Shown: piece after piece, positions 10,492 to 22,119 of the stretch
Layout: every line of letters starts with the position of its first letter
Numbering within the stretch: position 1 is the stretch's first letter
Assembly: GCF_009676955.1 (NCBI RefSeq)
Contig: NZ_CP045696.1
Span: forward strand, 1,495,001 to 1,559,000
Length of the DNA: 64,000 nt
Direction: 5' to 3'
Source of the DNA: Sodaliphilus pleomorphus
GTDB lineage: Bacteria > Bacteroidota > Bacteroidia > Bacteroidales > Muribaculaceae
Notes under the pieces: model-generated
The model's input: the letters and a program-made list of their open reading frames with translations, nothing else
Databases searched by the model: none
What the model was told of the DNA's origin: nothing
Program-made: the position numbers and the translations under genes

Positions 10492-13400
10492 TTACTTCAC
10501 AATGAGTTTCTCTACGGTCTTGCGGCCGCCCACATAGGTGGTGACCTTGATGTTCACACCGGCAAAGGGCGTGTTGCTCACCAGGCCTGTGGTGCTGTAG
10601 TACACCACGCTCTGCACCTGGCTCGAGGCGTCGACACTGGTCACGCTCGTCACCACGTTGCTGCCCACCACGGGCACCTTGAGCTGAGCCTCGGCCACAT
10701 AGTAGGGTGTGGCAGTGGCATCGGCGCTCGCCACGGCAGCCTTGGCGGCCGTGGTGGTGGTGGCAGGCACGCAGTAGATGCGCACATAATAGGTCACGTC
10801 GAAGTTGGCGAAGCCGTCGTTTTCCTTCACGCTGCGGGCGCCGAAGTAGTCGGCAATGGGTATCCACACCTTTTCCTGGCCGTCTTGGGTCTCGTCGACG
10901 GTCGTCTGAAGGGTCTCGCCCTCGTTGCTGGCGTCGAAGCTCATGTTGCCGTCATCGTCGACGTTGACCGTGAGCGGGTGGTCCTTTTGATCAAGACGCT
11001 TCTTGTAGGCTGCCACATCGGTTCCCTCCATGGCCACGCCGTCGGGCGTGGAGCGCCAAATGCGGTATTTCACCGGGCGCAGCGTTGAGGGCACCAGCGC
11101 CTGCAAGCTCAGCGGCACCTTGTAGTAGCGGCCCGTGACGCCGTTGTGGTTGAAGGCGAAGTTGCTCGTCTCGACGCTGCTGCCGTCGGCAAGCTTCACC
11201 GTCACGCCCACACGGTGCACCGTCTCGATGGGGGCGCCATAGGTATTCTGGGCCGTGGCGTCGAGCGTGCCATCGAGGCTGTAGCGGTTGGTCCATATCA
11301 CGGGCACCATGCGGCGGGCATAGGTGCTCGCATCGCTCGCTTGCATGGCGGTCTCGTCGGCAATCTTGGCACCGTCGGCCGTGTTCACCGTGTTGAGGAA
11401 GTTGCCATTCTGGAACACGTCGTAGCGGTCGCTTGCGCCCACGTTGGCATAGCCCGCCTCGTCCTGCTCGCGCTGGGCCTCGGTGCTGGGATAGGTATTG
11501 CTGTCGAGGCCCACACGATACACCTTGTAGTAGTTGATGTCCTGGTTGCTCGTCAGGCTCAGGGTCACGGCAGGCTTGGAGCTGTCGATGGTGGCACGGT
11601 CGATGGTGTTGAGCGTGTGGTCGGCCTCGACCTGCTCGGCGGTGAAGGTCTGGTTGTTGTTGCCCGTCGTTGTCTTGTACACATCGACAGGCACGGCCGA
11701 GCTATAGAAGTAGTCGACCCCTGCGTCGGTCTTGATGCCGTCCCACAGGTAGCGCACGTCGTAGGTGTAGCGGCTGGGGTGCAGGTTCTGGCTCGTGGAG
11801 GCCGAGAACTGGTCCCATATCTCCAGCTTGCCAAAGTCGATCTTGCCGTCGGTGCTGCCCGTGGCCACCACAAAGTGGGTGCTGTTGTCGCTGGGGTCAA
11901 ACACATCGGCAGTCATCGGGTGGTCCTGGTTGTAGTGCTCCACCTTGTAGGTATAGCCCTTGTCGCCGTCCTGGGCAAACGTGCCAATGGTGGCGATGCG
12001 CACCTCCTGGGGATTGCCATCGGCGTCGGTCCAGTGGCGGTAGAGCTCCATGCGGGCGTTGGGCTTAGTCAGGTAGTCCCGGGTGATGTATACATCGGCG
12101 CTGTTTGACACGTTCAGGTGGTTGCGATACACATTGAGCTCCTCGGCCAGGTTGTAGTTGCTCTCGGGGCTCACGTTGAGGCCCAGCTGCAGGCGCTGGT
12201 TGGGGTCGAGACCCGGCACCTCCACCAGGTCGCGGTTGGAGGTAACGGGCGAGAACTCGCCCTCAAGCGGGGTGCCCTCGACCACGTAGCGAATGTGGCG
12301 AGCCTCAGTCTCCCGGTCGACGGTATAGGTGTAGTGGTAGTTGCCCTGGGCGTCGGGAGCATCGGTGAAGTCCTGCTTGAGCAGAGTGCGGTTGCCGGCA
12401 TCGTCGACGGTGTAGAGGTTGAACTTCTGCGGAATCACATTGCCCGTCATCGCGTTCAGGTTCGACGACCAGGTGAGGGTGATGTCCCACTTCTTGCCAT
12501 CGCTGGCGTTTTTGGCGCCCGTGGCCTTGAGCGGGATATAGAGCATGGCAATGGCCGGGGCATAGGCCGGCTTGTAGTTGGTGAAAGTGGAGTTTAAGTT
12601 AGCCGGGTCTCTATTGTCCCAGTACTCCAGTCGCCTGTCGGGGATAAAGAAGACCATGTTGTCGATCGAGTGGCTCTCCTCCCTGTCGGCCATGTTGAAC
12701 TGGTGCTTCAAAATGATAACGCTGCCACAGTCGTGCTGCACCTTGTAGTCGTTTCCGTTTTTCATCTTCACCCAAACATCGGTGGTCTGGGTCGAGCTGT
12801 TTACGATCTCGGGGCTATACTCCTCGTAGAGGCCGAAGAAAGGCGCAAACGACCAGGTTCGGCCACTACCATTGAGCGTATTTCTGCGAGCCTTACCCTT
12901 GGAGATAAAGAAGAAACTCGAGGCCGTGCCGCTGGTTTTGTACAAGGCACCCGTCTTAACGATGCCGTCGCCCTTGGCATAGTATTTTCCCTGGGTGAGC
13001 AAGACGACTTCTTCGATATTGGCTGCTATTGCGTCGTAAAGTTGTTGCTGGGTAGTAACCGAGCCAATTTTTACATCATGCTTCGTCTTGACCAGGAGCG
13101 TGGTATAGCCCTCATCTTCGGGCATGTAGTCGGAGTAATAACCCCTTCCATCTATTTGATACCAATTCTTCCAAATATCTTGTTCTGTCTCGGTGAGGAT
13201 ATTGTAACAATCGCGAGCAAACTTGTTCTTGTCGTTTCTTTCGGTGAGGGGATAACCTTCCCATGATTTTTCATCAAGATAATCATCGGTAATCACATAG
13301 TTTACTTTCCCACTATCGGGCGTTGTGACATCGGCGCTGCTGTAGCCCACCTTCTTGATGCCAGGCACCTTCCGGTTGATGTAGATCTCGCGCAGCAGAG

Positions 13401-13644
13401 CCACGATGTGGCGCGGGTCGGTGGCCGGGTCGGCAATGCTGTTGGTGTGCTGCACGCCCTGGGCATCGGTCCAGGTGAAGGTGATGGCCTGGGCCTCGGC
13501 AAGCGTGAGGATCTTCATGTTGGAATTGGTAGCCTCGGCCCGGGCAGGCGCCTGCGAGCGAGGCCTTGAGGTAACAGCTTGTGCCGACGATGTACCAACG
13601 ACCATCATGAGCACAAGCGATGCAATGATTGTAAATTTTTTCAT
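10492..13644 (-). CDS. Large secreted protein with T9SS type A sorting tail
   Basis: A protein of 1050 residues with an N-terminal signal peptide (FTIIASLVLMMVVGTSSAQA). The body shows repeated beta-rich, fibronectin-like stretches (for example TLTWSSNLNAMTGN and KYRIWRSTPDGV) and no catalytic motif that I recognise. The last 45 residues (VYYSTTGLVSNTPFAGVNI ... GRKTVEKLIVK) have the form of a type A C-terminal sorting domain of type IX secretion. The protein should therefore reach the outer surface or medium and lose this tail. Start 13644 is the ATG preceding KKFTII; a TTG lies one codon upstream. A clear promoter lies at 13777-13807. The gene stands alone between the DPP IV terminator and an IS30 element. 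Confidence 0.85.
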   Translation of the reverse strand: MKKFTIIASLVLMMVVGTSSAQAVTSRPRSQAPARAEATNSNMKILTLAEAQAITFTWTDAQGVQHTNSIADPATDPRHIVALLREIYINRKVPGIKKVGYSSADVTTPDSGKVNYVITDDYLDEKSWEGYPLTERNDKNKFARDCYNILTETEQDIWKNWYQIDGRGYYSDYMPEDEGYTTLLVKTKHDVKIGSVTTQQQLYDAIAANIEEVVLLTQGKYYAKGDGIVKTGALYKTSGTASSFFFISKGKARRNTLNGSGRTWSFAPFFGLYEEYSPEIVNSSTQTTDVWVKMKNGNDYKVQHDCGSVIILKHQFNMADREESHSIDNMVFFIPDRRLEYWDNRDPANLNSTFTNYKPAYAPAIAMLYIPLKATGAKNASDGKKWDITLTWSSNLNAMTGNVIPQKFNLYTVDDAGNRTLLKQDFTDAPDAQGNYHYTYTVDRETEARHIRYVVEGTPLEGEFSPVTSNRDLVEVPGLDPNQRLQLGLNVSPESNYNLAEELNVYRNHLNVSNSADVYITRDYLTKPNARMELYRHWTDADGNPQEVRIATIGTFAQDGDKGYTYKVEHYNQDHPMTADVFDPSDNSTHFVVATGSTDGKIDFGKLEIWDQFSASTSQNLHPSRYTYDVRYLWDGIKTDAGVDYFYSSAVPVDVYKTTTGNNNQTFTAEQVEADHTLNTIDRATIDSSKPAVTLSLTSNQDINYYKVYRVGLDSNTYPSTEAQREQDEAGYANVGASDRYDVFQNGNFLNTVNTADGAKIADETAMQASDASTYARRMVPVIWTNRYSLDGTLDATAQNTYGAPIETVHRVGVTVKLADGSSVETSNFAFNHNGVTGRYYKVPLSLQALVPSTLRPVKYRIWRSTPDGVAMEGTDVAAYKKRLDQKDHPLTVNVDDDGNMSFDASNEGETLQTTVDETQDGQEKVWIPIADYFGARSVKENDGFANFDVTYYVRIYCVPATTTTAAKAAVASADATATPYYVAEAQLKVPVVGSNVVTSVTSVDASSQVQSVVYYSTTGLVSNTPFAGVNIKVTTYVGGRKTVEKLIVK

Positions 13645-13776
13645 CAAACGATTTCTAAAAATAATATATGTGAATGTATCAAATCAAATAATAATATCCC
13701 TGAGCAGCCGCCCGCGTGCAGGGTGACTGCACACAACCATGGGCGGATTTAACTCACACTCTTCAAAATCAAGATG

Positions 13777-13807
13777 CAAAATTAGACCCAATTATTTAAA
13801 CTGCAAA
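13777..13807 (-). promoter_or_regulatory. Promoter of the secreted T9SS protein
   Basis: On the minus strand, TTTG (13807-13804) is followed after 19 bases by TAATTTTG (13784-13777). The -33 element lies in a perfect hairpin, AACTGCAAAA-aca-TTTTGCAGTT (13799-13821), which may be an operator or the terminator of the neighbouring transposase transcript. Confidence 0.8.
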
Positions 13808-13841
13808 AACATTTTGCAGTTTTTAACAAGCTGTGCCAGCG

Positions 13842-14897
13842 GGCGGATTCCAGAAGCAAGTGCAAAGTTACGCTATTTTTCTTTAATCATGTCTTTGGGC
13901 TTTCGAAATCCGTTTTTCTTTCTTGGCCTGTTGTTTAATTTTTCGATGATGCTCTTGACATATAGCCTTGAAATTCCCCTAAAGTCCGTCTTCTTCGGAA
14001 TATATTGCCTGATGAGCCCGTTCATGTTCTCGATAGCTCCCTTCTCCCACGAGCAGTACGGATGTGCGAAGTAAACTTTCGTGTTAAGTTCCCTCGCAAT
14101 GATTTCGTGTGCGGCAAACTCCGGCCCGTTGTCTGTCGTTATCGACCTTACAGGCAACCCGCTCTCCCGTATGAGTCTCACCACGGCATATGCCAGTGGA
14201 ACGGCCTGCTTTCCCGTATCGAGTTTCTCCATGAGCATAAAGCAGCTCCTCCTCTCAACCAGAGTAACGATGGCACCTTTGCCTTCCTTTCCTACGATGG
14301 TGTCCATCTCCCAGTCTCCTATGGTCTGTCCATAGTCCGTTTCCGGTCTTTCGTCAATGGAGAGGCGGTTGGGAATATGCGCCTTGGTGGTAAGCAAGGA
14401 CTTTTGCCTTGGTCTGCCTCCATGCCTGAGGTGCTTTCGGATGTTGTCCCCGTAATGTGGGGAAAGGGCCGCTATCCAGTTGTATATGGTTGACTTGGAC
14501 ACCGTGATGCCCTCTTTCTTGCCAAGCCATCCGGCGACTTCCTCCGGCGACCACTGCTCCTTACGGATAAGTTCAAAAACACGGCTGCGTACATAGGGAG
14601 CGATACGGCGATTGCCAGGTGTCCTGGCCTTGCGTCGTTTGACTTTCAATACGGCCGTACGTGCGTCATAAACGCCTTTAGCATTAGAATTACGCCTTCG
14701 CTCACGAGAAACCGTGCTTACTGACACACCAATAGTCTCGGCTATGAAACTAAGTGAGAATTTCGTTTGGAGTAGCACACTTATTGTGTATCTTTGCTCC
14801 GAGGTTAATTGTTTATACATCACAATACAAAATTAATTAATCTTAGGGAGGGGAACGAAAGATCTCCTCTTTTTTTGTATTGCTTAAGTTATCCGCC
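13842..14897 (-). mobile_element. IS30-family insertion sequence
   Basis: The element is about 1.06 kb and carries one complete IS30-type transposase. Imperfect terminal inverted repeats were found by eye: GGCGGATtcCagAAGCAA on the left (13842-13859) and its inverse GGCGGATaaCttAAGCAA on the right (14897-14880), matching at 14 of 18 positions. Outer edges and the short target duplication could not be fixed. The heptamer GGGCGGATT also occurs at 13741, 100 bases from the left end. The element is less GC-rich than its neighbours. Confidence 0.8.
13873..14820 (-). CDS. IS30-family transposase
   Basis: A DDE transposase of 315 residues, the normal size. The N-terminal helix-turn-helix (LTSEQRYTISVLLQ ... 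FIAETIGVSVSTVSRE) is typical of IS30, binding the terminal repeats. The catalytic core shows the first Asp in IGDWEMDTIVG, the second in ITTDNGPEF, and the Glu in CSWEKGAIENMNGLIRQY. No frameshift or stop interrupts it, so it looks active. The ATG at 14820 is preferred; a GTG lies one codon upstream. A -7-like TAATTTTG (14835-14828) sits just upstream. Confidence 0.95.
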   Translation of the reverse strand: MYKQLTSEQRYTISVLLQTKFSLSFIAETIGVSVSTVSRERRRNSNAKGVYDARTAVLKVKRRKARTPGNRRIAPYVRSRVFELIRKEQWSPEEVAGWLGKKEGITVSKSTIYNWIAALSPHYGDNIRKHLRHGGRPRQKSLLTTKAHIPNRLSIDERPETDYGQTIGDWEMDTIVGKEGKGAIVTLVERRSCFMLMEKLDTGKQAVPLAYAVVRLIRESGLPVRSITTDNGPEFAAHEIIARELNTKVYFAHPYCSWEKGAIENMNGLIRQYIPKKTDFRGISRLYVKSIIEKLNNRPRKKNGFRKPKDMIKEK

Positions 14898-15053
14898 AAT
14901 GCTCTTTGGGGGCTTCGCGCCCCCAGCCGCAAGGCAAACCTCCGCGGTGTTTTTCATGTTTTAATGCACCGCAGAGTTTTGCACTTCTAATTGGAATTAG
15001 CAGCGGCCCCGCGGCCAACCGCAGGGCGCAGATGCACCGGGGCTGAACCACGG
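14898..15053. other. Intergenic region with GC-rich hairpins
   Basis: No gene is seen. A strong stem (GGGGGC-ttcg-CGCCCCC type, near 14910-14926) and a weaker CTCCGCGGTG/CACCGCAGAG pair are present. They may end the minus-strand transcript of the downstream hydrolase. Confidence 0.5.
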
Positions 15054-15857
15054 CTACAGGTCGATGACCTCGAGATCACAGGGCACCCACACCTTGCCGC
15101 TGTAGACGCTTGCCGCCTCGGCGGTATAGTCCTGCTTGCGGGTAGCGAGGTGGGTGTCCTCGGTGTGGTAGAGCAGCAGGTTGTGCACACCCAGCTCCTG
15201 GGCCAGGCGGCCGGCATCGAGAGCGGTGCTGTGGTGCTTCTCGTAGGGGCGGAAGGCGGCACGATCCTTGTAGAGGCAGAAGGCCTCGCACAGCAGCCAG
15301 TCGGCTCCCCGGGCATAGCTCGCGTTGCGCGCGTTGTAGGGCTCGTCGCCCAGGCACACCACGTGCTTGCCGCTGGGCAGGAGCGCGTCGCAGCCAAACT
15401 GTTTCATCTTGGTCGACCCGATGTCGAAAAACGTGACCTGCATGTCGTCGACCTGGCACTGCTGGCCGTCGGTCACCTCCTTGATAATGATATCCTCGCC
15501 CACGGCCTTGAAGATCTTGGCCGGCAGCACGATGCGGCACATTGTCAAGAGCGCGTCTTTCACCTCGTTGTGGCAGTAGATGGTGAATGTGCCGTGGTAG
15601 AAGCCGCGATGCAGCAGCGGCGATATCTTGCGTATCAACCATATCACGCCCAGGATGTGGTCGGTGTGGCAATGCGTCACAAAGAGGTGATGTATTTGCT
15701 CAAAGGCGATGTGGGCCCGGTGCAGCTGCCTGAAGATGCCGTTGCCGCCGCCGGCGTCGACCATCATTCCGCCTGCGGGGGTGCTCAGGTAGAAGCACGT
15801 GTTGTAACAGCGGGTACTCATGGCGTTGCCCGTGCCAAGCATGATGAGTTGTTCCAT
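15054..15857 (-). CDS. Metallo-beta-lactamase-fold hydrolase (RNase Z-like)
   Basis: A protein of 267 residues. The zinc-binding motif of the superfamily is intact as THCHTDH (His62, His64, Asp66, His67), with a further glycine-rich MMVDAGGGNG strand before it and likely ligands in CLGDEP (Asp) and LLYHTED (His). The fold is closest to RNase Z or arylsulfatase-type members acting on phosphodiester bonds. The exosite arm of true tRNase Z is not evident, so substrate is unknown. It is cytoplasmic, with no signal peptide. It follows the histidine kinase gene by 81 bases on the same strand and may be co-transcribed. Confidence 0.85.
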   Translation of the reverse strand: MEQLIMLGTGNAMSTRCYNTCFYLSTPAGGMMVDAGGGNGIFRQLHRAHIAFEQIHHLFVTHCHTDHILGVIWLIRKISPLLHRGFYHGTFTIYCHNEVKDALLTMCRIVLPAKIFKAVGEDIIIKEVTDGQQCQVDDMQVTFFDIGSTKMKQFGCDALLPSGKHVVCLGDEPYNARNASYARGADWLLCEAFCLYKDRAAFRPYEKHHSTALDAGRLAQELGVHNLLLYHTEDTHLATRKQDYTAEAASVYSGKVWVPCDLEVIDL

Positions 15858-15938
15858 TGTAGCGTTGTGATGAGTTTGGTTGTCGTGATGCGATGTTGCT
15901 CGTTATATAATATTGTTTTGTTAAGGCTTTGTCGTGGA

Positions 15939-17156
15939 TCAGCTGTCGGCTACTCGCGGCAGCGTGATGCAGAAGGTGGTGCCCTTGCCCAGCTCTGAGT
16001 CCTTGACATAGATGCGGCCGCCGTGATACTCCTCGACGATGCGCTTCACCAGCGTGAGCCCCAGCCCCCAGCCTCGCTTCTTGGTGGTGTAGCCCGGATT
16101 GAACACCGTCTTGAAGTTTTTGCGCGGTATGCCCTTGCCCGTGTCTTTGACCAGGATGACGGCCTGGTCGCCCCTGGTGTCGACGGTGATGTCGATGCTG
16201 CCCTGGCCGCTCATGGCATCGACGGCATTCTTGGTGAGGTTTTCCATCACCCACTCAAAGAGGGGCGGGCTCAGCATCACACCGCAATTGCGGGCCTGGT
16301 CGAGATGCAGGTCGAGGCTCACGCGCTTGGGAATGCGGCTGCGCATGTATTCCAGGCTCGAGACCACAGCCTCGTTGATAAACTCGAGCTCCTTCTCGGG
16401 CATCGAGCCTATCTTGGAGAAGCGGTCGGCAATCTTCGACAGGCGCTGCACGTCTTTGTTCATGTCGGCCACGATGCTCTTGTCCACGCCCATCGTGTCG
16501 AGCAGCTCGGTCCAGGCCATGAGCGACGAGATGGGCGTGCCCAGCTGGTGGGCCGTCTCCTTCGACAGGCCCACCCACACCTTGTTTTGCTCGGCTTTTT
16601 TCACGCTGATGAGGGCGAAATAGGCCACACCCAGAAACAGGAGCAGCACGGCCAGTTGAATGTAGGGGTAGTAGGCCAGGCGGCGCAGCACGGTAGAGTC
16701 CTCGTAGTACAGGTATTGCCGCGTCGACTTGTCGATATTGATCACGATCTTGTTGGGCGAGTGCTTGAGGCGCTGCAGCTTGCCTTGCAGGTAGTGCTTG
16801 TTGCGGGCCGAGAGCTGCATGGGGTTGAGGCTGTCGACCTTCTCGGGCAGGCGGAAGTTGCGGTATTGCAAGATGTTGTCGTGGTCGTCGACCAGCAGCA
16901 CCGGTATGTTGTGGTTGCCCTCGATGATGCGAAACACAAAGTCGACATCGGTGGGCATGGCACCGGGCTCGCTGCTCATCGAGGCCAGCTCCTTGGTGGC
17001 ATCGGCCCATATCTCCATGCGCTCACGCTCCTGCTTGGCCAGGTCCTTGACCAGGTGGTTGGAGATGAGCAGAAACATGCCCATGAGCAGCAGGGAGACG
17101 GTGATGAGACCTATCTTCCAGATGCGTCGCGAGTCGTATATGTTGCGTAGATTCAT
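15939..17156 (-). CDS. Membrane sensor histidine kinase
   Basis: A 405-residue two-component kinase. It has membrane segments at about 13-31 and 163-184 enclosing a periplasmic sensor of about 130 residues. The H-box SKETAHQLGTPISSL carries His203. It is followed by the N-box ENLTKNAVDAM and the G-boxes DTGKGIP and KRGWGLGLTLVKRIVEE. The AHQLGTP form of the H-box is common in Bacteroidetes kinases. No response regulator gene is adjacent. The start at 17156 is set by the promoter at 17169-17199, whose start point would lie only a few bases upstream; a longer frame to 17198 would begin inside that promoter. Confidence 0.92.
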   Translation of the reverse strand: MNLRNIYDSRRIWKIGLITVSLLLMGMFLLISNHLVKDLAKQERERMEIWADATKELASMSSEPGAMPTDVDFVFRIIEGNHNIPVLLVDDHDNILQYRNFRLPEKVDSLNPMQLSARNKHYLQGKLQRLKHSPNKIVINIDKSTRQYLYYEDSTVLRRLAYYPYIQLAVLLLFLGVAYFALISVKKAEQNKVWVGLSKETAHQLGTPISSLMAWTELLDTMGVDKSIVADMNKDVQRLSKIADRFSKIGSMPEKELEFINEAVVSSLEYMRSRIPKRVSLDLHLDQARNCGVMLSPPLFEWVMENLTKNAVDAMSGQGSIDITVDTRGDQAVILVKDTGKGIPRKNFKTVFNPGYTTKKRGWGLGLTLVKRIVEEYHGGRIYVKDSELGKGTTFCITLPRVADS

Positions 17157-17168
17157 GCCTTGTGATTG

Positions 17169-17199
17169 CAAAGATAGTGCACACTGGGCGCAATTCAAA
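17169..17199 (-). promoter_or_regulatory. Promoter of the histidine kinase gene
   Basis: On the minus strand, TTTG (17199-17196), a 19-base spacer and TATCTTTG (17176-17169) match the Bacteroidetes consensus. The -7 box ends 12 bases before the ATG, so the message should be nearly leaderless. Confidence 0.85.
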
Positions 17200-17305
17200 A
17201 TGAAAAATCGAGGGATTGAGTCGCCTCAGTCCCCCGATTGTGTCATCGTGATGCCCACAGCTGTGCCGTGATGCCGCGAGCACACTGCTGCGAGGCAGCG
17301 ACGCC

Positions 17306-19696
<2,391 letters not shown>

Positions 19697-20073
19697 AAAT
19701 CTTAAACCTCTTTTTATCTTGCCCCCTGCCAGCACACCGTGCAGAAAAAAAGGGGGCTTTTTTCAAAATCGGGTGCAAAATTAGGCAAAAATTCTTTACT
19801 TTCTATAATAATGTGTGTTTTTTTGATTTCAGCCCGCACTTTCACGGCTTCCCGCCCGCCCCCGCCGCTCGTAGGTGTCGCCCATGGTGAACCCGAACAC
19901 GGCGTTGTGCTGCACCAGCTGGGGGTGCCTGCGCTCAAACTGCCGGGAAACGGGCGAGCAGAGCCACGGCGGCGATGCACACGCACCGCCACAACACTTG
20001 TGCCACAATATGCTTGCTACAGCTTTTCATGCATTTTCTTTGCTTTATACTCGGTGAGAGAGTGTGTGGGTGA
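19697..20073. other. Intergenic region between topA and pdxB
   Basis: No intact gene. 19776-19783 looks like the topA -7 box on the minus strand. At 19829-19955 (minus) a short frame reads RQFERRHPQLVQHNAVFGFTMGDTYE, which resembles real protein more than noise. A hydrophobic stretch lies just upstream in another frame. It may be a decayed gene. Confidence 0.4.
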
Positions 20074-21075
20074 CTACATCACTTCGGGACGCAGGTCGTA
20101 GTTGTTGCGCAGGCGCTCAAAGTCGTGGGGGCAGGCCTTGAGCCGTGCCGTGTCGAGCATGGGGTCGTAGCTGCGCATGATGCGCTCCAGGGTCACCTGG
20201 CTCGCGCCCGAGGCGGGTGCCTGGGCCTGCACGGGGCGGGCGTCGAAGCCGAAGTGGCGGTTGAGCGCCTCGACCACCATGGCCGTGCCGCGGTGCTTGC
20301 CGTCGCTGCTGTAGCCGGCAATGTGGGGCGTGGCCACAAGGGCCTTGGCCAGCAGCTGGCGGTCGATGGCCGGCTCGTGCTCCCAGCAGTCGATAGCCAC
20401 GTCGCCCGCCCAGCCGGCAAGCGCACTGTTGTCGCACACGGCGCCACGGGCGGCATTCATCACGAGCCTCAGGTGCGGTGCCTGGGCCAGAAACTGCGCA
20501 TCGCACATGTGAAACGTGGGCCACTGGCCCTCGCGCGTGAGCGGCGTGTGAAAGGTGACGACATCGCTCTGGGCCTTCACCTGGTCGAGCGTGACAAAGC
20601 CCTCGCTGCCCTCGGCGGCAGCACGCGGCGGGTCGCACTGCAGCACGCGGTAGCCCAGCTCACGGCCCCACCGGGCCACAATGCTGCCCACGTGGCCCAC
20701 GCCCACCACTCCCAGGGTGAGGGGCCCGTGCACTGGCACTGGCATCTGCCCGAGCCAGCAGCCCAGGGCGGCATGCACCCACTGGGCCACTGCCGGGGCG
20801 TTGCACCCCGGGGCATTGACCACCTCGATGCCGCGCTCGCGGCAATAGTCGAGGTCGATGTGGTCGGTACCGATGGTGGCCGTGCCGATGAAACGCACAC
20901 GGCTGCCCTCGAGCAGGCTGGCATCGCAGCGCGTGCGGGTGCGCACCAGCAGCGCGTCGGCATCGCGCACCGCTGCCGCGGTGATGTCGCAGGTGTCGAG
21001 ATACTCGACTCGGGCCATGGGCTCGAGCAGCCCCTTGATGTAGGGGATGTGGCTTTCTACTATAATCCTTATCAT
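20074..21075 (-). CDS. pdxB: Erythronate-4-phosphate dehydrogenase
   Basis: An NAD-dependent oxidoreductase of the D-2-hydroxyacid dehydrogenase family, second step of the DXP-independent pyridoxal phosphate pathway. The 333-residue protein shows the Rossmann motif GVVGVGHVGS, the catalytic region MNAARGAVCDN (Arg) and the catalytic His in ATPHIAGYSSDGKHRGT; this GYSxDGKxRGT form is typical of PdxB. It is shorter than the E. coli enzyme (378). The start at 21075 matches the conserved N-terminus IRIIVESHIPYIKG. It begins 2 bases after the stop codon of the upstream membrane-protein gene, so the two are co-transcribed. Confidence 0.93.
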   Translation of the reverse strand: MIRIIVESHIPYIKGLLEPMARVEYLDTCDITAAAVRDADALLVRTRTRCDASLLEGSRVRFIGTATIGTDHIDLDYCRERGIEVVNAPGCNAPAVAQWVHAALGCWLGQMPVPVHGPLTLGVVGVGHVGSIVARWGRELGYRVLQCDPPRAAAEGSEGFVTLDQVKAQSDVVTFHTPLTREGQWPTFHMCDAQFLAQAPHLRLVMNAARGAVCDNSALAGWAGDVAIDCWEHEPAIDRQLLAKALVATPHIAGYSSDGKHRGTAMVVEALNRHFGFDARPVQAQAPASGASQVTLERIMRSYDPMLDTARLKACPHDFERLRNNYDLRPEVM

Positions 21076-21077
21076 GG

Positions 21078-22073
21078 TTATGAAATGATGTGGGCCACAT
21101 ATATGGCCCAGGCTCCTGCAATGAGCAGCAGCACAGGTATATATCGACGCGTCAACGTGTTGTTGATTGTGAAGGCGTGGGCCACCTGGATGGCCAGGCA
21201 CCAGTTGAGCAGCGGCACATAGATCATCATGTTGCGGTAGTCGATGCACATCATGCCTATGGCCACTACCGTGAGCACAAGAAAGAAGCTGTTGTACACG
21301 CGTATCTGCAGCCTGTAGTTGAGTATGGTGAACATATTGGCAATCATGAGCACCACGGCAAGCACCGCCACAACAGCTGTCGAGGCTATGACAAGCTGCA
21401 TCTGGTTGCCTTGCAGCTGCTTCCATATAGTCTCAATCTCGGGCAACATGGCCGTGTGCACGTCGACCAGCCCCAGCCCCAGCCCTATCCAGAACGGTGT
21501 GGCCAGACCCAGCAACATGGCAATAATGCCGCGGAAGTCGATGCCCCGCATCATGAGCAGGCCCACCACAAAGGTGACCACCAGCACGATGAAAGCATAC
21601 TGAAACATGCAGCACAGCGAGAGCAGGGCAAAGATGATGTACACGCTGCGCTGCGAGGTACCCTTGCGCTGATAGGTCGAAAACATGACAAACATCGAGA
21701 CCACAGCCACCAGCAGCAGCACCGTGCCCGCATTGAGCTGCGTGCACACAAAGGGGTTGGCCATCATGAGCAACAAGAATACCGAGGCCCCTATAAACGT
21801 GACCGAGCGCACAAAGTTGTACACCTTGTTGAGCACTATCGTGGAAAAAGCTATGGCCAGCAATGCCGCCATGTTGACGACCAGCGACACCCGCGCATCG
21901 GGTATCAAGTAATTGGCCGCAAGGCTGAAAAACACGCCGTTGCCCGTGTCGAAGCTCTCAAAGCGGCCGCTGGCATAGGCCAGCAACGAGCACGCCACCA
22001 GCGCCACTGCTTGCAGCGTCATGAAGGCACGCCCGTTGAGAAACTCGTTTATTCTGTCTTCGTAGTAGCTCAT
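21078..22073 (-). CDS. Polytopic membrane protein of unknown function
   Basis: A 331-residue integral membrane protein with about nine to ten hydrophobic segments spread over its whole length, for example VALVACSLLAYASG and FVVGLLMMRG. I recognise no catalytic motif or named family with certainty. The start at 22073 (MSYYEDRINEF) is preferred to a longer alternative. It sits between purD and pdxB on the same strand with a 2-base gap to pdxB. That suggests a shared transcript rather than a shared pathway. Confidence 0.8.
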   Translation of the reverse strand: MSYYEDRINEFLNGRAFMTLQAVALVACSLLAYASGRFESFDTGNGVFFSLAANYLIPDARVSLVVNMAALLAIAFSTIVLNKVYNFVRSVTFIGASVFLLLMMANPFVCTQLNAGTVLLLVAVVSMFVMFSTYQRKGTSQRSVYIIFALLSLCCMFQYAFIVLVVTFVVGLLMMRGIDFRGIIAMLLGLATPFWIGLGLGLVDVHTAMLPEIETIWKQLQGNQMQLVIASTAVVAVLAVVLMIANMFTILNYRLQIRVYNSFFLVLTVVAIGMMCIDYRNMMIYVPLLNWCLAIQVAHAFTINNTLTRRYIPVLLLIAGAWAIYVAHIIS

Positions 22074-22119
22074 TATTTCACTCCTCGCCACGCACGCAGC
22101 TGCCAGGCAGCCACGCCGG

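Noticed and set aside
21076..21426. N-terminal extension of PdxB
   Set aside because: It reads out of frame through the membrane-protein gene. PdxB begins at 21075.
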